A stretch of DNA of 64,000 nt from Panulirus ornatus (GCF_036320965.1 NC_092276.1:5064282-5128281); one strand, 5' to 3'. Positions 35,850-47,731 are shown, numbered from the stretch's first letter. The notes: generated by a model not told the origin, from the sequence alone. Made by a program: numbers and translations.

Positions 35850-36220
35850 AAGAAGTTTGGAAAAACAGCTGGAGTAGATGGGACTGTAGCTGAGTTTCTC
35901 AAAACAGTGAGTGTCAGTGTAGTTGATTGGTTAATCAGGATTTCCAGTGTACGTATGGGTCAAGATAAGGTGTCTGAGCATTATCGGAATGATGCCTGGG
36001 AGAGTGGAGGCAGCTTGCTGTCAGCGGGCTGAACCAAGGGTTATGAAGCAGTCAGGGAAAACCACGGGAAAGTCTGTGGGTTTTGAGTGTGTGTAGGAGG
36101 CTTTGGTATCTGTACAATGTGCGTGACAACTAAGATGTGGATGTGAGTACAATAAGGTTGTTCTTCGTCTGTTCCTGGAACTTCCTTGCTACTCAGCAAA
36201 CACCTAAATGATACTGAAAT
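35849..36220 (+). mobile_element. Decayed, internally deleted LINE copy
   Basis: 35849-35999 is open and encodes the start of a reverse transcriptase domain. It contains the fingers motif GKTAGVDGTVAEFLK, then VVDWLIRISSVRMG, then VSEHYRNDAW, which corresponds to the GKAAGVDGI...VPEDWR block of arthropod LINEs. The sequence then jumps straight to the 3' untranslated region. Segment 36018-36045 (ttgctgtcagcgggctgaac) aligns with 15974-16000 of the intact insertion, and ttcttcgtctgttcctgg (about 36161-36178) aligns with the tail. The palm, thumb and C-terminal region are deleted and the tail hairpin is eroded. Non-functional. Confidence 0.75.
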
Positions 36221-37110
36221 TAATTTCATTATGAGTATCGTACATACATACAGTTGCACATAGCCTTATGAGTACATAACCCTCAGATGCACACTATCAG
36301 TTAAGCCACACACAACTTCGTTTGGTAAACATCAGTTGGTTTTGTTTCCAACCTTGGCTTCATTGCACCCATGACTCTTGCATGTTACTCATGAATGAAT
36401 TATATCCATTTACTGGGGGGGGAAAAATATCACTTGATCAAATTTCTTTCCTGAATTTTGTTTTAAAACTGAGAGAGATATTGTTGATCCGGCGGGTGTG
36501 AGCGAACTCTGGTGTCCAACAGTCATCCGGGCTCTCGGACACACTGTCCACAGAGGAAGACTCGCAATCTGAATGAAAAACACAGATGACGTTGTATCTG
36601 ATCGCACTGCTCTTCCAAAGCCTTTCTCTCGCTGTTGCCTGCTGTTGTGAGGTGCTGTTCTGCTTGTGGTAACTGCTGTATATTGTTCCTTGTTGTTGTA
36701 TGGTGCTGGTAACTTGGTGTATTTGGCCTGATGTTTAAAAGGTCAGTTGGCATACGTAAGGGTCGTACCCTTGGTGTCAATGGTCCTAATTTTGTGTTCA
36801 GGTAGTTAAGAAATAAGACGATCGTTATCCAGTTAAAACAGAAACTTTGTATCAGTCCATCGTAAGCTATACGACAGGTGTACCTCCTTCAACGAATACC
36901 GAGTGTATGTATATAAAGGTCACTTTCACTTGCGACGGGGGGAAGACAGTTCTCCTCAGGTCAGTTAGTGTTATGGGCACTAAGATTCCCATGATCAAAG
37001 CTTACCACTGCCATAGAAAGTTTATGTGGGGGATTTAGTGTTCCATAGGGCCATAATGGAGGACATTACTCAGCTGTAATAAAGTAATTTTCAAGGATTG
37101 TTGCTTTTTC
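36221..37110. other. Spacer, no gene supported
   Basis: A small trace of the 21-bp family (aagggtcgtacccttggtgt) lies at about 36758-36777. No recognisable protein-like frame. Confidence 0.4.
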
Positions 37111-37116
37111 TTTCAG

Positions 37117-37193
37117 CCAATTGGTGTCATGGAGTCGTTCGTGTGCTACAATGGTTCTCATGTCATTCTGACGTGTGGTTATGTCGTTAGAAG
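37117..37193 (+). other. Candidate internal exon
   Basis: A strong acceptor-like tract (ttgctttttctttcag, AG at 37115-37116) is followed by 77 bp open in one frame. The frame reads PIGVMESFVCYNGSHVIL then TCGYVVR, with two bases left over. It is closed by AAG|GTATAA, a fair donor. Downstream is an AAT microsatellite, as might occur in an intron. No partner exon is recognised and the product is unknown. Confidence 0.2.
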
Positions 37194-37400
37194 GTATAAT
37201 GGTAATAATGATAGTAGGAGCAGTAACAACAGAATTAGTATTAGAAGCAATAATAACAATAATAATAATGATGATAATAGTAATGATAAAGATGATAGTA
37301 ATAATAATGATTATAATAATAATTATAATAATGGTAATAATAATAATAATAATAATGATGATGATAATAATAATAATAGTAATGATTATAGATTCAAAGG
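37194..37400. repeat. AAT/GAT-rich trinucleotide tract
   Basis: Imperfect aataataatgatgat repeats over about 200 bp. The Asn/Ile-rich open frames across it are artefacts. Confidence 0.93.
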
Positions 37401-37703
37401 TTAGAGTGGTTAGATTGGTTTAAGTTGAAGTTGAGATCGATGGTGTTATGTTGATTAATTAAAACTTCGTTTAACTTGGCATAGTTTATGGTGGGTTAAG
37501 GGATGGTGAGGGTGAAGGTAAGCCTGGCTTGTGCTGGGTAACGTTGTGTCATGTTGGATTGTCTCCCAGGGTCGGGTCGAGCCTAGTCAAGTGTGTGTGG
37601 GGTCTTGTCCGGGTCTTGGCCAGTCATTAAAAGATCGAGGGATTTGCTGACGGAAAAAAAACAGTTGATTAGTAGGATTCGGTCCTTGAGTGGCTCGACG
37701 GAG

Positions 37704-37704
<1 letters not shown>

Positions 37705-37787
<83 letters not shown>
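37705..37787. repeat. (CT)n microsatellite
   Basis: Pure CT run of about 41 units. Confidence 0.97.
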
Positions 37788-37789
<2 letters not shown>

Positions 37790-38480
37790 GCCGCAGCGAG
37801 CAGTACACAATGTTCGTCGTACCAGACAACATGTACGGAGTTAAGACACAAACAAGGAGCAAAGTTTCCGTAATGGCCGGTCTCCTGAGTGAAAGAATGC
37901 AGTTGATGTGACCATTAAGGACGACCATACGAGAGGATATGTGGAGAGTGAGGGACGTGATCCTATGATACAGTAGCTGTGGGAGTAGAAGGATCTGCTG
38001 CACAATCTGAGGTCGACGGTGTCATAAACTTGTACTTGTGGGACAGAGATACTCTAGCAGCAGCAGGAAGTGGAAGAGTAAATTAACACTGTGCAAAGTT
38101 GTTATTTATTTCTTACATGTGTACCACATTATTAGTTATCACAGAAAGTTGTGATACAAATAAGGAATAGAGAACCGAGAAGATTTCCACCTGTAGCATA
38201 TACGAGGGAATGGTGTTGTTTTAGGACATACTCTAATCCTTGAACGAGCTGTGGGGCTGAAGATGTGCCCAGGGAACTGCAGTAAAGGTTTAACTGATGT
38301 AATCATTAAGATAAGATAAGATAAGCTTCAGGGTTAAGAAGATAAGTGTCTTCCTTACCTCCACGTCTGTGTGCCGGGAGGAGGCCTTAGTTTCTTATGC
38401 GCCGCCCTGCCGCCCACTCAGCCATCCGCCCTGCCGCCCCTCTGGGGCTCCACTCAGCCTCTAGCCACTCAGAACCAGAC
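37788..38480. other. Spacer, no gene seen
   Basis: gataagataagataag repeats at 38309-38325. A GC-rich patch at 38395-38450 has two gccctgccgccc copies. Confidence 0.4.
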
Positions 38481-38486
38481 AGGGCG

Positions 38487-38487
<1 letters not shown>

Positions 38488-38566
<79 letters not shown>
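38488..38566. repeat. (GT)n then (GA)n
   Basis: A short GT run, then a GA run of about 35 units (38497-38566). Confidence 0.97.
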
Positions 38567-38569
<3 letters not shown>

Positions 38570-38799
38570 TGCATCAACAGCTGTTCAGATCATCAATGCT
38601 GTTTCGCCACAGCTGGGGAGATCAGCCATGCTGCAGCAGCTGGGGAGATTAGCAGTGCTCTTCTCCCCAGGTATATTACTGGCATCACTTTCAGGGCTGA
38701 GCCCGCGTGGATACCTGGCTCAGCGGCTCAACAGAAGAATGATCTAGCGGGTTCGTGACCCGCTGTCGAGATTTCACTGCTGCTCCGACGATAATCTCT

Positions 38800-39290
38800 T
38801 GGTGGTCGCTGATAATAGGAGATAATCTATTGATGGTCAATGATAATTTGTGATAATCTGTTCGCTGTCCGACAGACGATGATGTTTTATGAGCATTCAC
38901 TGATAATTGATGATAGTTTAATGGTGGTTACTGATAATCGATGATAATTTATTGATAATAACTGTTAATAGATGATATAGGCTGTTGGTCTTTAGTGATA
39001 ATTGAAGAAAGTTTTTTATGAATACTGATAATCGTTGATAACTTTGCTGATACTCGGTTATGAACAGTTGGTAGAGGGTGATAATTGATGTTAATTTATT
39101 GGTGGTTGCTGTAAACAGATGCTAGTATGTTGGTAATTACTCATAATCGATTGATAATCTACTGATGATTACCAGAAATCAGTGATAGTTGATGTTTGCT
39201 GATAACTGATGATAATCTTGGTTATTTGTTACGGTTGTCAAATGTTTGCTAATGATCGTTGATAATATGATAACGATCTTCTACACTAGA
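38800..39290. repeat. Degenerate GATAAT-rich array
   Basis: Recurring tgataatcgatgataatt and ttgatggttactgataatcg motifs, irregularly spaced at about 25-35 bp. Confidence 0.8.
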
Positions 39291-39890
39291 TGGTGCACAC
39301 CACTTCATTTATCTTTCCAGAGCCCTTGGCTTTCATTGGCATGAACCTTAGCTCGTTGTCCCAAACTGGCCCTTGAACTCTCCATGCATGAGGAGCCCTT
39401 AGCCAGTCATGGAGATCAAGGATATCCAGTGGGTTAACCTTAAGGTGACACTAGAAAAAAGATGAGTGTACATCAGTATGATGGTAAGATGATAAATATT
39501 GATATTCCACCAGGGGTAGCGATAAATGCTGATGTAATCAATAGAAGAGTTAGCTATATTTTAATGTTGTATAGATAGACTTCGCGAAGTATCTCCACAA
39601 ATGTAATCATGGAGTGACGGCACAGAAAACATATGTGCATAGGAAATGACAAGCAAATTAGGTCGGTGGGTTTTGGAACTCTGCAATCCTCCGGTGCTGG
39701 AGGACAGCAGTGAACCCAGCAAAACCTTTATTTCCAAAAAAGAAAACAAATTCTGTCCCTCAGCGAACTGTATTTGCAACCATCCTCATTTCCATATCCG
39801 GTATTGATAGAAGCACAAATTACAGCGGTGTGTAGTAGGTCATACTGGTGTATAGTGGGGCGATCTCGCCCATCACTAACACACACAACC
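39291..39890. other. Spacer, no gene seen
   Basis: No repeat unit or protein-like frame recognised. Confidence 0.4.
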
Positions 39891-39951
39891 TACCTACCTA
39901 CATACATACATACATACATACATACATACATACATACATACATACATACAT
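39889..39951. repeat. (CATA)n microsatellite
   Basis: Three ctac units then about 13 units of cata. Confidence 0.96.
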
Positions 39952-41040
39952 AAATCACGTGTTTCAAAGGTTTGTTGAAAAATGACGTCGCGTTGTGCGG
40001 GGAGAAATCCCGGCACCATCGTGAGGGACTGACTGGAGGAATAGTGAATGGAGTCAGCGGTTGCGCTACACAACCACAGCTGAGCTGAACCCAGATGCAG
40101 GTGGAGGACGTGGTGTCGGGTGAGCTGACCCACGGAAAACACACAGCAAAGCAGGAGTCACTGGCGACACGTCCGACACCAAGCACTCAAAACTGGACAG
40201 AAACATTGAGGATGACATTATTCAGAGACTGTGTTTGATTTTGATTATAATACAGTTTTCTTTTCCTAAGTGACATGGCATAGACAAAAGTATACCCCCA
40301 CCGTAGTGATGTTGATTAAAAGGTAAATTAATGAGCATTAGGAAAGAAAAATGAGTCTCACAGGGATTAGTATGAGGTTTTTATATGTTTGTTAACCTGA
40401 CTCTTGATGGTAGAAAGGTCATAGGAAAGAAGAAAGATGAGAGAAGAAGGGGCAGTGCAAGACTCTGGTGTCCGGGGTATGAAGGAGGAGTAGGCACCAT
40501 AACATCTTCGTGACAACATTACTCCACTGCTAGAGCTAGTGATGCTGTTGGACTAAGACCGTGCAGAGCCATGTTACTGCTCGTGTTGATGTAGTAAAAG
40601 CATCTCAGTTGCTTGGACAGACTGAAGTTATTTAGAACGCCGTCATTAAAACACGGGTGCAAGAGATTCAGTGTGATAAGTGCGTGAAGGATACTGGCTG
40701 GATTAGTGCAAGCGACAACAACAACAGCAGCAGTAGTCAGAGCAGCATCAGAGGCAGCGGTCAACAGAGGAAGACCACATCACGTGAAGTAATCAAATGG
40801 ATTGTGAACTGTATCATATCCTGCGAGTGTAGAGACGATGGCCAGAAGTAATGTATCTGAGGTGATCAGTGATTATAACCTCACCCTCTTCCCTCCTGTC
40901 AGCAGGATGGTCTCTTATAACTACCGTGGAAATAACAAGACGGTCATGGCCTCTTAACATGAGGAGCGTTCCACCAAACTGTTGTTCCTCGCCAAGTAAC
41001 ACTTTCTGAAATATTGCCCAACTTGAACCGTCTGACTCAG
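39952..41040. other. Spacer, no gene supported
   Basis: 40000-40190 is more GC-rich and open on the minus strand, but composition and frames are not convincing. CAGCAG patch at 40721-40745. Confidence 0.4.
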
Positions 41041-41071
41041 TGTGTGTGTGTGGTAGGGAGGCATATGATGA

Positions 41072-41073
<2 letters not shown>

Positions 41074-41108
<35 letters not shown>
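41074..41108. repeat. (GT)n microsatellite
   Basis: GT run of about 17 units, with a smaller run just before it at 41040-41052. Confidence 0.95.
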
Positions 41109-41109
<1 letters not shown>

Positions 41110-41560
41110 ATGCTCCGTGTATTAACCTAGCTTAACAAAAGCTCAGGTTTGGGTCCACATCATTAATATTTTCGACACACTTTTCCGGCAGTTTCCATGG
41201 ATGCAAATTAACTCACTAATAACATTGCATTTGCTTATTGATGAGCGTACAGTATGGCTAATTACTCATTATGCTGGTTTTATGGTTTTATGTATGTGAA
41301 TAATTAAGAATTACTGGGTTTTTATATATTAGTTGATATATCTCTGATCATGTTGTACAGTGCAGACATAAAGCTCTTCACTAGGTTTGGAATAGGAATT
41401 ATTGAAGTGATGAACGGCAAGAGTCGCCCACAATTAAAATAATATAATCTGATTATTTTATAAAGGTAAAAATTTTACAGAAAATGATCACCTGCTACAT
41501 TAATCATTGATACCTGATTCAGGTTGTAGTTTGCCAATAAGCTTTTGACATACATGAATG

Positions 41561-41562
<2 letters not shown>
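41109..41562. other. AT-rich spacer
   Basis: Stop-dense, nothing recognised. Confidence 0.45.

Positions 41563-41633
<71 letters not shown>
41563..41633. repeat. (AT)n microsatellite
   Basis: Pure AT run of about 35 units. Confidence 0.97.
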
Positions 41634-41635
<2 letters not shown>

Positions 41636-41776
41636 GTGTATATACACGCACATATAGAAACACATACGCAGTAGCCGTCGCGTTCCCCTCCCTGGCTTAG
41701 GTTACAGTCTTTTTTTTCTCTGATTCACATACGTGCAGGTTACTGTCACTCAGTCTACCAAGACATTTTCTCCATC

Positions 41777-41952
41777 ACACACATAACACTACACAGTATG
41801 TTACTCACACATAACACTACACAGTATGTTACTCACACATAACACTACACAGTATGTTACTCACACATAACACTACACAGTATGTTACTCACACATAACA
41901 CTACACAGTATGTTACTCACACATAACACTACACAGTATGTTACTCACACGA
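41777..41952. repeat. 28-bp minisatellite, almost perfect
   Basis: Six copies of cacacataacactacacagt followed by atgttact, identical by eye. Confidence 0.97.
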
Positions 41953-42104
41953 ATCTATATATTAGTAACTCTGAATTTTCAAATGTTCTTGTGGTGAGCG
42001 CTTCGCCCGAGTAAAATCTCGCCACATGTAAAGAAATTTCAAGAGTCGGAGCTCCACGAGTGTAGAACTCTCCTCCCGTACTGTACAAATACAGTAGGTA
42101 ATTA

Positions 42105-42106
<2 letters not shown>

Positions 42107-42140
<34 letters not shown>
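42107..42140. repeat. (CA)n microsatellite
   Basis: CA run of about 17 units. Confidence 0.95.
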
Positions 42141-42143
<3 letters not shown>

Positions 42144-42495
42144 CTAGGAGAGGCAGAAAGGCGTAACTGTGAGAAGCCAAGCTCACGATACTCCAGGACT
42201 CAAGACTCACCTTCTTCCCCCTGTATCTCCAGCCCCCCTGCATCTTCCGTTCCCTATACCTGTATCCCCCTGTACCTACCTCCAGACCCTAGTAGTTCAG
42301 TCCACCACCACTTCCTCCACACCAGGTCGTGGAGGCTGTGTTGGGGAGGGGGGGAGGGGAGTGTACTTAGCCAGGAAGTTAACGAGGTCACGGTTGAGTG
42401 TAAATATGAACGTGAGTAAATAAATATACATCTTGCACCTTGCCACACGTGTTCACCCTCACACGCCCCTGATGCTTCATCTCTTCCTTCTTATT

Positions 42496-42498
<3 letters not shown>

Positions 42499-42578
<80 letters not shown>
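42499..42578. repeat. (CT)n microsatellite
   Basis: Pure CT run of about 40 units. A pyrimidine-rich region continues to about 42800, causing a 190-codon artefact frame. Confidence 0.97.
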
Positions 42579-42580
<2 letters not shown>

Positions 42581-43016
42581 CGTCTTTGCTTCCGTTTCTT
42601 CCTTATTTCATCTCCATTATTCCTTCTTCCTCTCCTTCCTTATATCCTTCTCTTCGTAATTTCCTCTTCGTCTTTCTCCTTTCCCTTCTTATTCTTCTCC
42701 CTTTTACTCTTTTCCCACCTTATTTTCTCTCCATCCTTCTCTCCCTTTCCTCCATATTTTCTCCTCCCCTCTCATCTTTCTTTTCTCTCTTCCCATTCCA
42801 CCTGAGTCACAAGGATGTGTTTGTTTGTTGGTGGTGTGTTACCACCTCATATTCAAGGGCAGTATTTAGCTTTTTGCTTTTATATTTGATCACATATTTG
42901 ACTTTTTCCTCGAAGTTCGGCGAGCTGTTAGGGACTTTTATTTCAGGCAATATTCTCGCTTTTCCAGCTTTTCTTTTTAGCTCTGAGTCTGTTTTTTCAG
43001 CTTAGGAAAGGATATT

Positions 43017-43017
43017 G

Positions 43018-43078
<61 letters not shown>
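43017..43078. repeat. (GT)n microsatellite
   Basis: Pure GT run of about 31 units. Confidence 0.97.
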
Positions 43079-43079
<1 letters not shown>

Positions 43080-43529
43080 TCTCTTCGTTTTTCCTGTCAA
43101 GCTGTTATTTTCTCTCTCTGTCTTCATGAATTCTCTGCAACTCTTCCAATTCCTTATTTCTCTTGTTCTTTTGTGTCCCATCATTAGTATGCTCGCTATC
43201 TCTGCCTCGTATGTTATCCTTCCTTTCTGTATGAAGTCCATTCATTTCACAATGTGTTTTTGAGGCAAGACATTTCAGTTTTTCGTCGTCTTTCCTCACC
43301 CTGATATTCTGCCTTAGTCGCCTTCTGTCAGAATACAAATTAAATCATCGTGCAGTGTGTTGCAAAGTTAAGCCTGTGGCATTTAGGGCAACACGATTCT
43401 GTCGACAAATTTATGATCATTTCCATCTGTTCCTCTCCTTCAGAATTTCAAGAAATCCTTCCTAAGGATGGTTACCCAAATACTACCTCCGGTCAAGAGG
43501 AAGGTAGCCACTTGTGTGGGACAGAGGTA

Positions 43530-43705
43530 ACAGAAGATTTGATGTTGCACGACGAGATCATCTGCTGGAGAACAGTACATAGGAAGGTCAGATAACAAGA
43601 GACCTGATGGTCTGTGATGAGTGTGTCTGCTGAAGGATATGACTTGAGAAGGACAGAAAACAGAAGTCTTGATGGTCTATGATGTGATCATCTTTGAAGG
43701 ACAGT
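43530..43705 (+). repeat. Dispersed ~65-bp repeat, three diverged units
   Basis: Units contain gatcatctgctggagaacag, then tacataggaaggtcagataa, then gagacctgatggtctgtgat, and recur to 43705. Same orientation as the 8.75-kb copy. Confidence 0.7.
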
Positions 43706-44127
43706 AACAGAATCCTGAGTTCCCACTGTACGTAAGGAAACGGGAGAGTAAAGCACCTACAAACGCTCGCCCTGTGAGGGGTTACTGTGTTGCTGTGGTT
43801 GTTAACCTCACATCACGACCTCCACCGTGATACCGTAGTGTGTGACGGCAGATACATCTTTCCTCTGCTCTGCAGTAGCCATGAACAACACCCATTTTTG
43901 ACCTGTGCCTGTAAATATCCATTAATGAATAGATTTATGTTTTCCTCTCCAGAAAAATAAAAAGAAGGTAATTCGCTAATGACTGTTCCGATTACTTAAT
44001 TTGCGATCCAATTCCCATGACATTAATCGATAAGAGCATCGCATGCGCGGGAAGTTAATTACGGGAATTTTGGGACAGTGCGATAAATTCTTATCATTCA
44101 AGGCAAGGCAGGCCAGTGCGCTAGTCT

Positions 44128-44385
44128 TCTAATGAGGCCTCGGACGGCGACGAAGCATTAAAACGAAGACACTGCCTGAAACGGGAGGTCTAATGAACCT
44201 TCGGACGGCAACGAAGCAATAAAATGAAGACGCTGCTTGAAACGGGAGGTCTAATGAAGCTTCGGACGGAAGCGAAGCATTAGGATGACGATACTGCCTG
44301 AAACGGAAGGTCATATAAAGCTTCGGATGGCGACGAAGCTTTAGGTGTGATGAAGCTCCGGATGATTAAACGAAGCTCAAGAACA
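44128..44385. repeat. 61-bp minisatellite with hairpin in each unit
   Basis: Four units start at 44128, 44189, 44250 and 44311 (exact 61-bp steps), with a short degenerate fifth. Each holds cttcg, then an 8-bp loop such as gacggcaa, then cgaag. In the fourth unit the palindrome is 10 bp per arm (44316-44325 and 44334-44343). Confidence 0.93.
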
Positions 44386-44810
44386 ACTACTCATAACACA
44401 AGAGTCCTAATGAAACCTCTAACGTGGGAGGAAAGCATTAGAACGACTCTTCTTCACAAGACTGAGATAACAAGTCCAATTATCTCGCCTGCTACTCATA
44501 CTGTGCTCATTTTTGTATCAGATGTGCCGATATGTCCAGAAAGTGGAAGATCTGTAAAGGCTCATTGATTAATGGTGAATAGATTCAGGTCGTATGAAAT
44601 GTATAATGAATGAAGAGTTTAGGAGGTTGTAGGTAATTGGTCTAGAGTGATAGACAGCGTTGGAAGTCCGGGTTCTAGGATGATTACTGGATGTAAAAGG
44701 GTAAATTCGTCTAGATTAATTGATATTGTGAGAGAACATGTGTAGATTGTATAACATGTCAACCTTTTTATAAATAGGACATATTGTAAAGTAACGGTCA
44801 GGAGACGAAG

Positions 44811-44813
<3 letters not shown>

Positions 44814-44851
<38 letters not shown>

Positions 44852-44852
44852 C

Positions 44853-44890
<38 letters not shown>
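44814..44890. repeat. Two (CA)n tracts split by cctacaac
   Basis: CA runs at 44814-44847 and 44856-44890, then a T run. Confidence 0.95.
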
Positions 44891-44891
<1 letters not shown>

Positions 44892-44899
44892 TTTTTTTG

Positions 44900-45895
44900 T
44901 TTCCTTCAAGGTCTGGGCTTGATGAAGACTATTGCCAGTGACGCAGAAAAGCTTGCAAGATATATAACGCTTCATAATTGATACAACGAACGTATAAGAC
45001 CAGAGACACAGACAAGAGAGAGAGTCAGCAACTGTGGACGTAGCTGTGAGAGTCCATCACCCCTCAGGCGCTCCAGGCGTTTGGGGGAGAAGAAACTTTT
45101 GTATGTTTCCAGAGTTCCCATTCCTGTGCTCTTCAGCCTCAGGGCACGTCACCCACCACCACTAGGGGGTGTATGACTCTCAACATTAATCAATCATATG
45201 CAGTTCTCATGAATTAATTTAGCATCAAAGCGGGGGAATGTGTAGCTGAATATCCAATTATGCAAATAGGGTCCTTCCGTAGGCCTTGTTTACGGCCCTA
45301 CTGTGCAACTTGTTTACATGCCTTTAATGGCCAGGACAACTATATTTAATTGGACATTTGCGATATCTAAGGTAAGAGGGTACTGGTAGAGGTGTAAGCG
45401 ATATTGCAGTCGTCACTCTAAAGCAATATATGGAAGGATGTCGAAGATACAGCCGGATATAACAGGATCACCAAGGTGAGCAGGAGGGAAATATGGAACC
45501 TCCAGAGAAGCGGTCAGACGTGTAATTGTTTTACCGCCTTCGCTCGCCAACAGATGGGGCCCTGGTCGCGGCCTCGCTTTGGCGCCAAATTCGAAGTGGG
45601 GAATGGGTTCGTAACACCATTACAGGTCCTATCGTAGTGGAAATCTTTCCCAGAACACAACATGTGAGGAAATTGGATCAGAGTCGATCCTACATTTCTG
45701 TCAGTGATATATGTCTGTAAGGAAGGACTCGCAGAACCAGAGTTTTGTTTAGTTCAGAATTATGATATTTTAGTAATGCTTAGTAAATATGAGAACATTA
45801 GAGAGTGTAATGATATGGGAGATGATGAGAAGCGACAAATTTAACTCGGTTGGTTAGGTTAGAACAAAGGATACGAACAATGGTGCAAAGTGGGA
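44900..45895. other. Spacer, no gene supported
   Basis: Frames are short. A frame at 45526-45720 starts in sequence resembling CGCTCGCCAACAGATGGGGC but has no recognisable product. Confidence 0.4.
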
Positions 45896-45909
45896 GGGAA
45901 AAGTAATGT

Positions 45910-45980
45910 TTATAATAATAAAAATAATGATAATAATGATAATGATAATAACGTGTGATAATAGTAACAATAATAAGTAT
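45910..45980. repeat. AATGAT/AATAAT-rich tract
   Basis: Imperfect aataatgataatgataata repeats. Confidence 0.85.
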
Positions 45981-46659
45981 TATGAAGACGAAAGGAAAAT
46001 AATGGGGGCTGAAAATAAAAAAAATGTCGAAAAGAAAAAATATGAAAGGGAGAGAAAATAGGACGAAGAGTGAAAATTCGGAGACGGAAAATGAAGGCAT
46101 GAACGAAAAGAGGTAAGATGAAGAGCTTGGAACAAACAGGTGATGAGTATCTGTTGAACTTGTCAGATGTCAGCTGGGCATTCCGTCACAGGTGGTTACC
46201 ACCATCTTGTCCATCTGTTATGTGCCATGCTGGCCGCTTTGATGTTGGGTACTATACCTCCCTTTCACTGCAAAAATGTTGAATTTGTTAACGCACCATT
46301 TAAACGTCATGGCTTTAGTAGACGTATACTGATGTTTAGAATATTTCTGTCCCTCGCTTTGTCTGGTGTAGGAACGGGACGGTTGAGGGGCTGTGTGGTG
46401 TAACGTGAGCCCACACTGTTATCAGCACTTTGATCCAACGTTCCAGAGTGGAATAATGTTTGTGTGCTGACGTCATCTCTCAAGATGGACGGTATATTGT
46501 CCAGCTGATGTATGTACCTGGGTTGGTGGTGGCCTGTACCACAGGTTGGTCCTACACTCAGCTGGCCACAACACCACCACCTGAGTGTCGGAGGGAAAGA
46601 TGGGTCTTCGTGATCAGCTTAGTAAGACGTGAATGGAGACGTCTTCAGCCATACTGCTG

Positions 46660-46798
46660 TAGTCGGCAACACCATCACCACCATCACCAACATTAACACG
46701 ACCATCACCAACATTATAATCACCGCCAACATTAACACGACCATCACCAACATTATAATCACCGCCAACATTAACACTACCATCATCATCATCATTTT
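46660..46798. repeat. 39-bp minisatellite
   Basis: Two to three units of accatcaccaacattataat followed by caccgccaacattaacacg, ending in catcatcatcat. It opens the 266-codon plus-strand frame 46629-47429, which continues into CCA-rich low complexity and is not a gene. Confidence 0.9.
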
Positions 46799-47500
46799 TC
46801 TCACCTGTACATTTAGTCATAACGAAAACGTACACATAACAAATTTGCATTCATTGTCATTATCCCATTGTATGTACCTCACTCATGTACTGTTCCAGCA
46901 CCATCTCTCTTCCTTACCACAGCCACCACCTGACTCACCAGTCATCCTCACTACCACATTCAATTCTTCCATCCATTGCAAGAAATGTACCCACACCATT
47001 TGTGACAGTCAACTACCATTTAAGACCACAAACCATATTCGTGAAAAACCACGTTTGACATTACCGACTTTTAGCATATCTACAACTGTGCCAGGGCCAT
47101 CATCATCTACTTATCTTTATTATCATTTTCACCACCACCAAAGAACCTACACCACCACAACCACAATACAACCCTCACTACCACAACCACCATCACCACA
47201 CCACCACCACAACACCACAACATTACCACATTCACCACCATACCCCAGCTACAACACCACTGCTCTATCCACCACAAAACTTCCCTCCCTGTCATTATCT
47301 TGCCTGTGGCTGGACGTGCTGGCCTGGTCCCCACAATCACAGTCCATGAATAAAACACACAAACATCAGATACGTTCTGAGGTCTGCTTATACCGGCATC
47401 CCAGGTTAGGTAACACTCAGGCACACTAGCTGGCTCGGCTCATCCTCACTAATAGCTGGTGGGCCAAAAGAGAAAGACCCAAGTGTTGATATACTGAAAT
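46799..47500. repeat. ACC/CCA-rich low-complexity region
   Basis: Short cac/cca-rich repeats, densest at 47115-47260. Translation is Thr, Pro, His and Ser rich. Confidence 0.6.
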
Positions 47501-47685
47501 GCAAGATGTTGGGGAGTGGGAGGTTGTCTTAACTGTCTGTGGCACTACAACACACTACCTCTAACTCACACGGGGGAAAAAAAAAAAGATGTGAAGGTCC
47601 TCAGATATCACTTGTATCCCCCCCCCCCCCCCTTAAAAGATCTTTTGAGTCACGACACTATCTTATCTCTCGTTTCTTTTTGCAG

Positions 47686-47731
47686 GTGGGTGCAGATACC
47701 ATGGCTGCGAAGGGTTCCCTCAGCTGCGGAG
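47686..47731 (+). other. Candidate short exon with Kozak-like ATG
   Basis: The acceptor tract atctctcgtttctttttgca ends in G at 47685, then 46 bp up to GAG|GTAAGG (donor at 47732-47733). This is the best acceptor and donor pair noticed in the window. The segment contains ACCATGG (47698-47704), and from that ATG reads MAAKGSLSCG. It could be a first coding exon after a 5' untranslated exon, or an internal exon in the frame VGADTMAAKGSLSCG. No partner exon is recognised. Confidence 0.25.

Noticed and set aside
39952..40190. GC-richer patch considered as a promoter or first exon on the minus strand
   Set aside because: TCAGT-like initiator words occur, but there is no supporting downstream element, donor or coding signal.
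41777..41952. Evenly spaced 28-bp repeats resembling a CRISPR array
   Set aside because: Units are directly abutting with no unique spacers, so it is a minisatellite in a eukaryotic genome.
46629..47429. 266-codon plus-strand open frame
   Set aside because: Built on a 39-bp minisatellite and CCA-rich low complexity, giving Thr/Ile then Pro/His/Thr peptides.
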